DNA of 64,000 nucleotides from Pseudoscleropodium purum (taxonomy: Eukaryota > Streptophyta > Bryopsida > Hypnales > Brachytheciaceae). The notes below the pieces were generated by a model. That model was not told the origin of the DNA and did not search any database. It saw nothing but the letters and a program-made list of their open reading frames with translations. The translations under genes and the position numbers were made by a program. Location: positions 27,404,001 through 27,468,000 of the forward strand of contig OZ017797.1 of the NCBI GenBank assembly GCA_963969395.1, given 5' to 3'. The number at the start of each line of letters is the position of its first letter. Within the stretch, counting starts at the first letter, position 1. Below, one piece after another: positions 23,691-35,690 of the stretch.

Positions 23691-25020
23691 CAAAATTGTC
23701 TTGAACATCAAAGAAGACGTGTTGATGTTAGTAGGAAAACAACGTTATGTTAGGAAAAAGAAGTATGTTGAGTGAGACATTCAATAAAATGTCAACATGT
23801 TTTTTGCGACGTCCAAAAAAATGTGACAGTGTTGCGTCAGCAAAAGCTTATTGTTTTGGCTTTGGGTAAGTTTGTAGAACTTACTAGTAGTTGAGGGAAA
23901 ATACTGACCAAATTGTAAAAAAACAAAGTAGAGCTTGCCACATTAGTTTTTGCAAAAAAAATAAAAAGTTGGCACTTAACGTGGCATCCAATGAGGATGA
24001 CATTAGTACACTTTAACACCATCTAAAAATTTCAAAAATATTTTTTTAAACGTCAACAATGACATCAATTTAGACATCAAGATGTTTTTGGAGACGTTAA
24101 CCAAAATGTCAATTGAGATGTCCAATTAGACAACAATTGAAACAATGTCGTGTTTATGAGGATGTTCATGTCTAAGATTATACTTTAATATTATACAATT
24201 CCAAAGTCACATCTCATAAGGTCTATCTTCTAACCTACCACCCAATTTTTATATTTAGCTTGTTTTCTCATGTCAATTTATTCACATTAAGTGGCTTTTG
24301 GAGTCAAATATATCATATTGTGTATGGCATATATATTTGTGTATGGAATACTATAATGATGTATTGTGTATGGTATACAATGAATGGCTTATTATATACA
24401 ATGTATTGTGGATAGACATTATGTATGGTGAATGTCTAAACTGATGTCCCAAAATGTCTGCACATCTAAATTGACATCTTAAAAAACATCTAGATGTTTA
24501 AATTGATGTCTCACAAAACTATGTCATGCTTATCAAGTATATCCAAAAAGATGTTCTTTGTGATGTTTTTATGTTCTTGTAAACATATTGTAATACATGG
24601 TAGATGCTACATGATGTTCAAAAAAATTAACTTCATGTCATTATTGATGTCCAAAAAAACATATACACGCTACAACAAACATTCAAATTGACAAAATCTA
24701 CAACCCATTATACTAATGACATCAGCAAGAGCTTGAATGAAAAAATTGTTGATGTGGCACTGCCCGCTCCATTGGTGCTAATGTAGAGGCTAGGTGGAAG
24801 TCATATGGCAAGCTTTTATGAGCTTAGAAGACCATATTTTTTTTGACGTCCTCCAAAATCCTCTTCAAATTAGACCACATTTTTTTATAATTTTACATGT
24901 TTTTGGGCTTGTTCATTATAATGCATTTTTTAGACATCAATATAGACATGGATGACATTCTAAACAACATACCTAGTATGTTATAGGCTTGTCAAAAAAA
25001 TGCAGGTTTCTTTTAATGTT
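23691..25020. repeat. Region dense in GACGTC/GATGTC/GACATC motifs
   Basis: Short motifs GATGTC, GACATC, GACGTC and AACATC recur at irregular spacing in both orientations (for example 23800-23830, 24040-24130, 24430-24660). A TGTATGG-rich stretch lies at 24318-24430. This looks like a highly decayed simple or satellite-like repeat. Confidence 0.45.
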
Positions 25021-25774
25021 GGTATTGTCAACTTAGATTTTCCAAACTATGACAATATTATTCATAAATTTTCATTGTTGTTGTTCATTCTCTAACAAGG
25101 CTAGACCTTTAATGCATGTAGTTGGAGAGTATTCTCTAAAACAAATATTCAAACCAAAAAAATCATTTATATAAAAACTTAATCTAAGCGAGTTTTTTGA
25201 GGTAGAACTTCTTTTCATTCTACAATTATTCATTGAATTTAATGATGCAAAATTTATTTGGGATGCAGCCATGTTTCTATATAGTGACCTCTCTTACTAA
25301 CAATGATTTGTCTATTCATACAATAAGTTGGATTTATTAGCAAAATTTAGTGTAGTATCAATGACCATTGATCTTTACATAGAAATGAGGTTGTCAACAA
25401 TTATGTATAGTCTACAACAATTCACTTTGAAAATAGCCATAAATAGTCATAAAAAATTTGATCTCAATAGAATTTCACTTTTTTTATCTATAAATTTCTC
25501 CATAGCTCAATGCGTATCTTTAGAATGATACTCCTAAGTAAGTTGAATTTAGGCCTAATGTAATGCAAACAATATCTTTTAAATTTATCCTTGACACCTC
25601 TTTTGTCAACAATATGACTATTTCCTCACTCCTTCACTCAATAGAATCCATAAATGAATGTGACCTTTCGTGTACTAAGCACAATTTTTTGGCTTTGGAC
25701 TAAGGTGAGTAGGCTTTGCATTGACAAAAACTATGTGTATGGATGTTTAACAAGGACTTAAAGCACTAGTTTTG
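25021..25774. other. AT-rich intergenic
   Basis: No supported feature. Confidence 0.5.
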
Positions 25775-26703
25775 TTAACCCCTAAAGGATGGAGATTATG
25801 TTTTCACCAAAAACGCTCCAAAACTGCCATTTTTATACAAGCATCAAATTTTAGATGAAAAACACTTTTGGACACATGTAACCGTAGTATCTTGTGGTAA
25901 ACTAGTTTAAAAAGATGTGGAAAAAATTTCAGAATTTTCCTCCATGTAGATTACAAGATTTTAACGTTTGAAGTGACACAAACCATTTTTTTGACCCTGT
26001 GAAAATACGGGCAGCTGCACTTCACAAGGTCACATTTGTATGAAAAAATGTCCAAAATGATGGTATCTCTTGGATTCATTCTTCAAGTCAAGTTGGATAC
26101 ATGCTTGAAATTTTTTAGATCATTTGGAATTGCACAACATATAGGAGAAAAATAGTAAGTAGAAAGAAGTACAAAGTGATTCAAAACACTAAATTGTTAA
26201 GAATTTAATTATGGAATTGAAAAATTCCAATCTTAATGGTGCTAATGTAGTAATAAACAATCTATATCATATCTTTTTATTTTTTTCAGAGAATATTAAA
26301 ATTGAGTTAAATAAAGGACTCCAAAGTTTATTTTTGAGTAGGGAATCCATGACTACCTGCAAACTAGAGCATCTCATAACTTTCATCATGTAAATCAAAA
26401 TGGAATGATTTGAAGTTTTCCACATGCATATAAATCTAGAAAATCAATTTCAAATTTGTATTTTTAAAGAAAATGATTTTTTAAGAAATTTTTGGGCTGC
26501 CTGCTGAGCATTGAAAATTACATATTATACAATAACTTTTGAATCATGTAGTCAAAAATTATGAAAGTTGTTGAGCCTTAAAGCTACTCCTTGAGCACAT
26601 GTTGTGTGAAAATTTCAACAAAAAAAACTAAAAACTCCATTCATAGTGAGCTGCCCAAAATTGCTATAGTGCCAAAAACACAGTTTTGACCTTTAGGGGT
26701 TAA
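25775..26703. mobile_element. TTAA-bounded TIR element, subfamily T1 copy b
   Basis: Limits are TTAACCCCTAAAGGA and ACCTTTAGGGGTTAA, a perfect 14-bp inverted end including TTAA; 929 bp. Highly similar to 28422-29371 in the same orientation. Non-coding. Confidence 0.88.
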
Positions 26704-28150
26704 AGTGAAAGCATTCCTTGATATTTTGACACTTTTCAAGGAGCTCGACTTGAAACATATTTCTACGCTATGATGGTTATAGTTTTCAAACCTTTGTGTA
26801 GATGAATGTCACAACATTCGGCACCAAAAATTATGCCAACTTCACAAAATTGATGATCTTACTTGAAATTAAAGCAAGTCAATGCTATGTTGTAGGAACA
26901 CATAGGGACTTAACCTCCGACTCGTTGTATAGTTGCTTGATTACCATCTACTGTAGATGGAATGCAACTGCAAGCACGTTCAATGTCGGTGCGGGTGGAG
27001 GTTTCTACATTGACCCGTGTCATCAATTACCTCAACACAGGCAGCAGGAGATGCTTGTTTCTGTTTTTTTGAAACAAGCGTGCTCAACAGTAGGAGATGT
27101 TCAAAGGTACTGTGGCACTGTGGCAGCTGCAGCAGTGACCACGTACAGTGCCAAAAGATGTTCAGCGCAGCATGAAAACGAAGAAAAATTGCTTTATTGA
27201 ACATATACAGGACCCCAGAATGAACAGGAGTCCGAATATGACAATTATAACCTCAATCCCTTCAGGGCATAACCTGGAGGAACTTCTCCTGTAGGGACAG
27301 TAAGTTGAGCATTATTAATTGTTTATGCTTTGGGAGCAATGGCGTCACTTCTCGCCAGCGACAAGTGTGGGAAATTTTGTGAAATTAGTATTAAGCTTAT
27401 GTGACCAAGCTCACAAGCTTTGACACATGCTCACTGCTTTTTTGCTCACTTGCTCATGTAGTGTCACTGGGGTGTGCCGGCCGCTTGTGGCACGGACGGA
27501 GTGTCGAGCTCTTTCGACACAGTTTTAAACCCCTACTTAGCACAGAGAATTAAGAGTTGATCGAACGAGGCTGCTGACCACCTAGCTTGCCCTATTTCAA
27601 AGTAGCCAAGCGTGCATTTTCGTCCGCGATTTGTGCGTTCTAGTACAACCTCCGATCCTGTCCTTTTCGTGTTGGTACTCCACTAGCTTGAGTGTTCATC
27701 GAAGAGCTTGAGCTGCACTTTGATTATGTTCCTCTCGAGCTCCCTTGATGCTTCTGTGATGCTCTGCATCTCTGTGGCCATCACTTCGCAATTGGCTTTT
27801 GTGACTTCAACGATGACGTTGTTTCCAGAGATACTCTTGCGGCGCACAGTTGAGTTACCGGGCCTTCTTCACACAACAATTTCAGATGCAGAATAGGCTT
27901 GAGCTAGACGAGGGGTGTTGCTGGGCGTGGCTCTATGTTTCAGAGGGAATGTGAATGGACTCTTACCAGTATTTTGTTAACATGGCGGTATTCCACAAAC
28001 TTGGCACTTGTAAGTTTAGGTTGTGCATTTTGAAATCTATACCTATTTTAGACGTTAGAGCTCAAGAAGGAAATGAATGGAAATGGCATATGGAATACTA
28101 CCATTGTAACAAAAAATTCATTCTTTTGATGGTTTGATTGGGATTGAGAT
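26704..28150. other. CpG-richer island of unknown function
   Basis: From about 26880 to 28000 the sequence is less AT-rich and contains CpG-rich bits (for example 27470-27530). A 132-codon forward frame (26802-27200) and a 74-codon reverse frame are not recognisable proteins. A short hairpin lies at 27501-27520 (GTGTCGA/TCGACAC). It could be a non-coding transcript, promoter or decayed gene. Confidence 0.3.
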
Positions 28151-28421
28151 ACTTCACAAGGGGCTTTGGTGTTGCACTCAAGACTAGGTGAGTATAGTTC
28201 TATCATATTGTTTTGGTATTTTTCACTAGTAATGGAATCGTATTCCCGAAGGTCTATTTTTTATTGATGTTTTCAACTTGGTTTGAATATAAGGGGTTTC
28301 AAAATTTTTGAGTAACTTTTTTTGAAGTTACAATCCAAAATTTTACAACTTCATCTCATAACTCCTTTACCCTTTTTGACTTTCTTGCCAAGGGGTTTCA
28401 AAAAATACCACTACAAATGCC

Positions 28422-29371
28422 TTAACCCCTAAAGGTCAGAGACTATGTTTTCACCAGAACACTCCAAAACTGCCATTTTTGATACAAGCATCAAATTTTA
28501 GATGAAAAACATTTTTGGACATATTTAACCACAGGATCTTGTAACAAAGTAGATTGAAAAGACATAGAAAAAATTTCAAAAATTTTTATAGTGTAGATTG
28601 CAAGATAATAATGTTTGAAGTGACAAAAATCATTTTTGGGGGGTTGTGAAAATATGGGTAGCTGCACTTTAGAAGGTCACATTTATATGAAAAAATGTCC
28701 AAAATGGTAGTTACTCTTTGGATTCATTTTTTAAGTCAAATTGGCTACATATTTGAAAAATTTCAGATCATTTGGAATTGCACAATATATAGGAAAAAAA
28801 TAGTAAGTAGAAAGAATTAGAAAATGATTCAAAATACTAAATTGTTAACAAATTTATTTATGGAATTGAAAAATGACAATCCCAATGGTTGTAATACTGT
28901 AATAAAAATCTACATCCCAATTTTTTTTTTTTCCAAAAAATATTGAAAATTGAGTTAAATAAAGGACTGCAAAGTTTGTCTTAGAGTAGAGATTCAATAA
29001 CAAGATCCAAACTCCCACAAACTAAAATTCCTCATAACTTTTGACTCATTGATCAAAATGGAATGATTCAAATCTTTCCAAGTATATATAAATCTAGAGA
29101 ATTAATTTCAAATTTTAATTTCTTAAAAAAATAATTTTTAAAGAAGTTTTTTTACTGCCTTGGTTGCTTGTCAAGCATAGAAAAGTACATATCATACAAT
29201 AACTTCTTAACCATGTAGTCAAAAGTTATGAAAATTTTGGGGCCTTAAAGCTACTCCTTGGGGACATGTTGTTTCAAAATTTTAGCAAAAAAAAATGAAA
29301 ACTCCATTTGTGGTGAGTTGCCCAAAATTTCTATATTGCTAAAAAATGTAGTTTGGGTGTTTAGGGGTTAA
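28422..29371. mobile_element. TTAA-bounded TIR element, subfamily T1 copy c
   Basis: Limits are TTAACCCCTAAAGG and TTTAGGGGTTAA, 950 bp. Direct-orientation relative of copy b. No transposase frame. Confidence 0.87.
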
Positions 29372-30044
29372 ACTCTTGCTTGAAGAGGTTAGGGTTCTAA
29401 TGATTCATGAATGACTGCAAATTTGACTTTTTTTTGTCACATGTCTTCATAGGAAAAGTCACAATGGTGGTCAAAAAAAAAAAAATTGAAAATAGTAGTT
29501 CCACCAAAAAAATTCAAGTGGGGCATACTATTTTTGTAGAAATTCCTTGAAACAATTACTAAAGTATAGTTCTAAGTATGACAAAGTACTCATCAATATC
29601 CACAAAATATATGGTATGAATGAAGAAGGATGTAAAGTGAATTTCATTCATTTGCAAGGACTACTACAAAGGAAACACATACCTAAACTACAAAAAATCA
29701 AAAAAATAATGGACAGTCCAAATTTTGAAACTCAACTAAAAACTAGTACTCAAACACAATTATAATACTAATAATATTATACTCCAAAAATCCAAAAATG
29801 CAACAAAATAGTACAAATATTTCTTACAATCACTTTTTTTTCTACATGGTTTTCATCAATTGATGCCTGCTACCGTGGCTAACCTTTGTAATTACCATCC
29901 TCTTTACATAGCAAATCCCCAATATGAAGTAGGTTCATTTGAGGTTTGCTACCAAACCACTTGTTGAGAACCCTGCCATTGATATATGGCATCACAAAAC
30001 TCCTTTGGAAAGCACTTGAACAGCCCTTTGATGTGTAGAACACA
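29372..30044 (-). other. AT-rich DNA with a short exon-like segment
   Basis: 29879-30070 on the reverse strand has codon-like composition and a 63-residue open frame (containing KGCSSAFQRSFVMPYINGR) unlike the surrounding AT-rich DNA. I do not recognise it. It abuts the TIR element at 30045, so a captured or truncated exon is possible. Confidence 0.3.
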
Positions 30045-30050
30045 GGTTTT

Positions 30051-30094
30051 AATGACATTTTAAATGACATTTGGATGTCATTTAAAATGTCATT
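30051..30094. repeat. Perfect hairpin, 20-bp arms
   Basis: Arms 30051-30070 and 30075-30094 are exact reverse complements around a 4-base loop (TTGG). The repeated word is AAATGACATT. Confidence 0.9.
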
Positions 30095-30143
30095 TCAACA
30101 TACTTGTAATGTATATTTTAGTTCTTCAAAATCTATCAAGTAA

Positions 30144-30295
30144 GTAGATTCTGATTTTCAAAATCTTCAAAAGATGTAGATTTCACTTCCCAAAATCTTC
30201 AAAAGATGTAGATTCTAATTTTCAAAATCTTCTAAAATTATAGATTTTACTTTCCTAAATCTTAAAAAAATGTAGATTTTACTTTCTAAAAACCT
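30144..30295 (+). repeat. 32-bp tandem repeat, 4.7 units
   Basis: Units start at 30144, 30176, 30208, 30240 and 30272 (partial). The first two share GTAGATT and CAAAATCTTCAAAAGAT; later ones are more diverged. Confidence 0.9.
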
Positions 30296-30596
30296 ATGTT
30301 GTTTTGACATAGGTACCTTTCTTCACTTTCATGTTTATCACAAGAAATTTTAATGTGGTCGATTTCCGTACTTGAGTTATTTATTTCTATTACTTGTCTT
30401 CCCCATGACAATTGTTACGGGATAATATTTTCTTCTAAAATCTACCAAATTTGTTGCACAAAATGACATTAACCTCATTTTTGATTGAAACGAACATACT
30501 GGGATCAATAATTCTTCTAAAATCTACAAAATTTTCAATAGCATGGTTGAAATAACATTTAAAAAAAAAATGTCATTTCAACATGTCATTTCAACC

Positions 30597-31800
30597 ACCC
30601 TTCTGCACTAGCGAGTGAGCCTTGAGTTCAGTTGGCGATCAGTGATCCCAGTATTTCATCATGTTGCGACCAATTCGCGCGTGTTAATTAATTCGCAATA
30701 CGACAGTTGTTGCGGAGGAGTTGATTCCACTTCGGTTTTGTAAATGAGACCGTCTCGTAAACACGGAGATCAAGCAGCTTTTGTAACATGGTTTGAAACC
30801 CACTGCCATTTCGTGGCGTCTGGGTTCATGCATGAGATCACGCCCATCAATAGTATCCAACTCCTGCAGGTATAGTTCACGACTGGCATCTATATATCAA
30901 CGCCGGGATTTGAGTAGGAAGCCAGTTCAGCCCACGATCCTTAATTTCGGAGGTCGCTTGTGTTGACTTGTTTGGTCTAGTGCTGGTGCAACTCTTGCGA
31001 TACGTGAGCCGCCGCGACCACGACTTGCAGGAGGTGGATTCAATTCATGACTCCGGGTCAGGAAGTGATTACCTGCGCAAGCTGAGATTCTTTTTCAATT
31101 GAGTTAGATGTGTACAACGAAACTTAGTTACTAAGTCTACTAATCTAGCTCGTTTAAGAAGTGTGTTTGTGTGGTGTGCAGATCCATGTTTTCAGGACAA
31201 TGTAACTTAGATCAGGGAAGTTCAAAAATTCTGCAGATCAGAAACGTTGAGGTAGGTACGTGCTATCGATTCATAGTTTAGAACTTGTACTTGCAATGTA
31301 TGTTCATTTTTACGGAGATCCTGACAGTCCCAAGGACTTCCTGCAGATAATGAGAGATTTGGGACGGCATTCTTTGGTAATGGAGCGCTAGCTGGGACCT
31401 GTATTAGTAACATCACTTTTTGCTTTCTGAAATGCACCAAAAACTTGAATTTCTTGTTAAGTAAAAGCGATTGCTTCTCATGTAGTGATGTGTAAAGTAG
31501 AACGATAGTATTGCCTAACTATGATACCGTTTTTTATGTGCCCCCAGCAAGGCTTCCATGTAAGACAGGTGTTTTCGAAGGAGCGATGGTGCACGTGAAC
31601 TGTATGAAGAGAATTTAGCGGACACTACTACCACTAAGCACGGTAAGCCCAAGTCTGAACGTACCTTTAGAGAATTGATTTTGGAATTTTTGCAGCTAAG
31701 TATGATTTATCTATCAGCTATGAATTATCAAACGCAACAGTAGTGACGTAGGCCGCTACTTTCAGTCCTTGGTGAGTCCAAAAACAATCAAAGTTGAACA
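30597..31800. other. CpG-richer unique region, possible non-coding gene or relic
   Basis: Between AT-rich blocks, this sequence has balanced composition and frequent CpG (for example 30660-30720 and 31000-31030). A 72-codon reverse frame (31222-31440) is unrecognised. It may be an untranslated exon, lncRNA or decayed gene. Confidence 0.3.
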
Positions 31801-32844
31801 TTCAACGAAGCTAAATGAAACAAGAAATAATAGTGTATCATATGCAATAAAAATCGCCCACTAGGCACTTAGGAATTGCCTAACTGAAGCACATCCAAAA
31901 TGGTCCCCTACTACTTTAAGAAGGTGGAGTATAGCTCATCATCTGACAGAGCTCCATTTTGTGAATGTGAATATAAAAGATTCAGTAAAAGAGCCTTTGT
32001 TTTCACAAGCCAGCCAACACTTTATTATTCAACTTCATTTTTATATTGCACACATCTATCGTTGGTGGTATCAAATCAGCATGCATCCACAATTCACATC
32101 CAACTATGATCTAAGAATCGTCCATCCACTAATCTATTTAACAAATATTTTGTTAAAATGGCGCCAATTTTCCACCATTTTTTCATTAATTTTCTAAAAC
32201 AAGTATTGATTTGAGACCCTAAAACCCTAAAATCTAGGACAAGTATACAGTTCAGACTCTGTACATTCTGAACCTAAAAGTGCCAAGTTTGTGGAGTACT
32301 GCCATTTTAATGAAATATTTGTTATCTTCATCAATGTATAGTGTTGATCGTTTCAACATACAAGAATTAGTCATAAAGTGTGTTGAATCAGCTAGATCAA
32401 GAGTCAGAGTTTGAAAAAAATATGCAACAAAACTTCTTGGAGCACCAAAACTGGAGTCTCATGAAATTTGGTGTTGTATTTTTTTTAGTATTCTTAGTTA
32501 AACCTTCCTTTAACAACATTTAACCAACAACTAGAGATGACTTATTAGTCAAATCTTGAAGCAGAAAGGGATGATTTTAATCCTTTTGGAGGGACAGTTT
32601 CAAGAGTCGAGGCTATTTAATTACATACCATCTCCTTTATACAGCTCTATGGAAGAGTAACATGTCCCTGAACTTGCTGATGAAGTCCTTGCTATGGACT
32701 GTGACTCCCTAATATGGCAGGGCAACTTCAAAATTTGAAAAAATAGTAATTTGGGAATCGTGGAGCCCTATAAATGTCTAAAGTAAAGAGACCCAAAATC
32801 AACAATGCATCCAAAAATTGACATTACATACAATGGTTGTAGTG

Positions 32845-32887
<43 letters not shown>

Positions 32888-33271
32888 GTTACTAATCATA
32901 GGGTTTTGATACATAGTAATAGTATGATGGTTTTTGGAAAATTTAATTTAATTGCTAGCATCCCCACAATATCCGAGCTAGCATAGCCATTTTAGTTGAT
33001 AGTGTACGATCTAAAACCACCTCATCCTACCTTGCGACTCCTATCACCATGCATTACTCAAGAGACAATTGGTCCTCAAATTCATGACTTCATATAGAAA
33101 GCTTTTGTTTCCTCTCCAATCACTACCAAAAAATTAATGGTTGTAGTTTTACTATTTTTTTGCACAAAAATGTCAAATTTAAGCTTTCAATAATAAAAAA
33201 AATTATTGGAAGAAGCATCAAATAAGATTTTTGGCACAATTGATTTCCTAATTTTAGAGGTGTTTGATTTC
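31801..33271. other. AT-rich intergenic with microsatellite
   Basis: No gene seen. Contains the TA microsatellite at 32846. Confidence 0.5.
32846..32885. repeat. (TA)20 microsatellite
   Basis: Uninterrupted TA dinucleotide, 40 bp. Confidence 0.97.
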
Positions 33272-34132
33272 TTAACTGCTAAAGGACCAAGGCTTTTTTT
33301 CTTTGAAAAAACACTCAAAATTGCCATTTCTATAGCAAAATGTCAAAAAATATGAATATTGTTTTTTTGCACATCTAACTAGTATAAAAATGTGTGAAAA
33401 AAATTTCAAAATTTTTGACCCCATAGACTGCAAGATATCTATGTTTAAAGTGAAAAAAACAAGTTTTGTAACATGTTTTTTTAGCACATTGCATGACTAG
33501 ATTATTTGACTTTGAACCTACTTAATTTTGATTTTTGCACTACATAGTTTTGAGCTTTAAATCTTTATGGTGGAAAATTGAATTGAGAGTTTAGGAAAAA
33601 AAATTCAAAAAATAACTTAATTTTTATTCTTTAAAAAATTGTTAAATAGATGTGGATACAAGATAGAAGAATATTCTAAATCATTAATATCTCTAAGGTG
33701 AAATTAAAATGCACTAATTCCAATGTTGAGATTGTTCTAGTAAGAAAACTAAACCATGTGGAACTTCTTTTTGGAAAAATTGTAAAAATTGCATTTAAAA
33801 ATGAATCAAACAAGTTATTTTTTCAAGAAGATTCTTCAAAAAAAAGATTTTTTATAATTTTCTCATAACAAATCCAAATGGAATGAATTAAAGCTTTCCA
33901 ATTAAAAAAGAAAATTTACTACCTCCCCCTCTTCCAATATCATCTTTTGAGCTTATTTGAGCATAACTTTTGTTCATGGGCACTAATTGAAAAAAATTAT
34001 ATTCTTGCAAAGTTAATCAATTTTTTAATTTAAAAAAAATCTTTTAAAAAATGAAGACAAAAATAAAGACCCTAGGTACTTACCCAAAATTCCATTTGTC
34101 TCCCAAAAGAACAATGATCCTTTAAGGATTAA
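33272..34132. mobile_element. TTAA-bounded TIR element, subfamily T2 copy b
   Basis: Limits are TTAACTGCTAAAGGACCA and GATCCTTTAAGGATTAA, 861 bp, inverted relative to 15181-16115. Its right TTAA (34129-34132) is also the left TTAA of the next element (T3b). Confidence 0.78.
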
Positions 34133-34573
34133 ACTCTAAATACTTGAGGTACCAAATTTTGGTGTTGACAAAACTTTGAAGTTAAAAGACAAAACTTTAA
34201 AGTTAAAATAAAACCTTACCAAGTTTTTACTTTTTGTAGTTTGAATAATGTTTTTGCAGTCTAGTTTTAATATAAAAAATCCAATTTTGAAAATGAATGA
34301 TTATAGTTTTTCTATCTAAGATTTTATGCAAGTTAAGGTATCCATTGCAAAGATTGATTTTTTAGTATTGAGGGCTCTTGAAAATGAGCCTCAAATGCAC
34401 TAGATCTTGGAGAAAAATCATATTAGAAGTTCATTTAAGAAAATTATAGAGTAGATTTTGAAAAGTCATAAATCAATTGTGGTTATGCATATTATGCCCT
34501 TTAATCTCATATTTTTTTTGGTAACCAATTTTTTTGTTTTGACATGTGAAAAGAAGATTGAAAGACTTCAAAT
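34129..34573 (+). mobile_element. TTAA-bounded element T3 copy b, left half
   Basis: Matches 58328-58752 of the complete T3 element, from TTAA through GAAAAGAAGATTGAAAGACT. It breaks off exactly at CTTCAAAT, where the 20.5-kb insertion starts. The remainder resumes at 55087. Confidence 0.85.
34566..34573 (+). repeat. Left 8-bp target-site duplication CTTCAAAT
   Basis: Identical to 55087-55094; eight bases is the length made by hAT transposases. Confidence 0.85.
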
Positions 34574-34732
34574 CAAGGTTGTCACATCAAACGAGTTTGG
34601 GTCATTGGACGGGACGGACAGACAAATGGTCCTTCGGATGGCTTTTAGGATTTTGGGCTTCAGATTTTGTCAAGTAAAAAAAAAGTTACCATGAGTTACG
34701 TTTACTATGTGACATGGTAGTCCATGCTAGAA

Positions 34733-35050
34733 TCCGAATGCAGATGCTATAGATGCGGATGTAGTTGTATAGGCGCGGATATAGATGGGTGGGAATTTTG
34801 AAGATCATGGGCATGGATGTTGAAGTTTGGGCGGAGACGTGGACAAAACCAAGCGGAAACCTGAAAGGCCAAGGTGCAAATTTAAAATACAAGATGGGGA
34901 TGTTATTGTATGGACGCAAATTCAAACATGCATGGACATTAAGGTTTTGGACACGGACATCTTCGTTTGGGCATGAGTAAAAGTAGTCTAGATGCATGCA
35001 GACCCACTCAGGCGCAAACGTTGCCTATCTCGAGCGGACACTGTTCAGAG
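34733..35050 (+). repeat. Minisatellite array 1 (GCGGATG type), left end
   Basis: Degenerate repeats of about 15-22 bp around GGGCGCGGATG/GATGCGGATG/GGACACGGAC. It lies about 160 bp inside the left end of the giant element. The 71- to 103-codon open frames here are by-products of the repeat. Confidence 0.65.
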
Positions 35051-35690
35051 GAGACCTATGTCAATTGGGGTGTGGACACTGTGGGCCACAATTGGAGGTG
35101 CTAGCCTGTTTTCTAAATGCTTAAGAGGTCTTCAAGCTTTCTGAATAGAAATAAATAGTTTTGTAATAAGTTGGTTGGAAGTTCCTGACATTGTCTATTA
35201 GAAATTGTTAAGTATAAAGCATGAGCTATTTCTTTGTAGTTGACCATTGACTACATAAAAAGGGTTGTTCAAAGGTAGTTTTTCAGTGGTATTTCTTCTA
35301 AAATTTTGCTAAATTTTTTTAAAGGTCATTATTTATAATTTAATATTCAGGCATCGACATAAAATTCATTTAAAACAAATCTTTCTCTTATAAAGATTGC
35401 ACTTCATATATAATCATGCAAGACTAGTAAATAACCTATACTCATGCAATTGTCATTATGATAACCAAAAGTATTTATAAATTTCATGTAATTGAACTTA
35501 TAATAACAATACTATAAACCTATACTTCTATAACACATGGACCTCTACATTGGTTATCAAAAGAACTCCTTCTCTAACATCTCTTCCCCTTCAATCTGAG
35601 ATTCAAGTGCTAAAATTGTCTTCATAAGGATCCTCATCTGCCTAATCTACTGATGTTGTTGTTGCATTATTCAAATGATTTGACTTGCAG
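35051..35690. other. Element interior, nothing recognised
   Basis: AT-rich sequence with no supported feature. Confidence 0.4.

Larger units (their letters stand above)
30045..30596. mobile_element. Small TIR element with 32-bp tandem repeats
   Basis: The left end GGTTTTAATGACATTTT and the right end (reverse strand GGTTGAAATGACATG) are imperfect inverted repeats of about 28 bp built from the unit TTGAAATGACAT. 552 bp, non-coding. Each end is itself hairpin-forming. No target-site duplication is evident. Confidence 0.6.

Noticed and set aside
26802..27204. 132-codon forward and 74-codon reverse frames as genes
   Set aside because: Overlapping, unrecognised, and the forward one starts inside AT-rich repeat-like DNA; kept only as part of an unknown island.
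32846..32885. (TA)20 as an origin or matrix-attachment site
   Set aside because: A plain microsatellite with no supporting context.
34686..34997. 103-codon frame as a gene
   Set aside because: It lies wholly inside minisatellite array 1.
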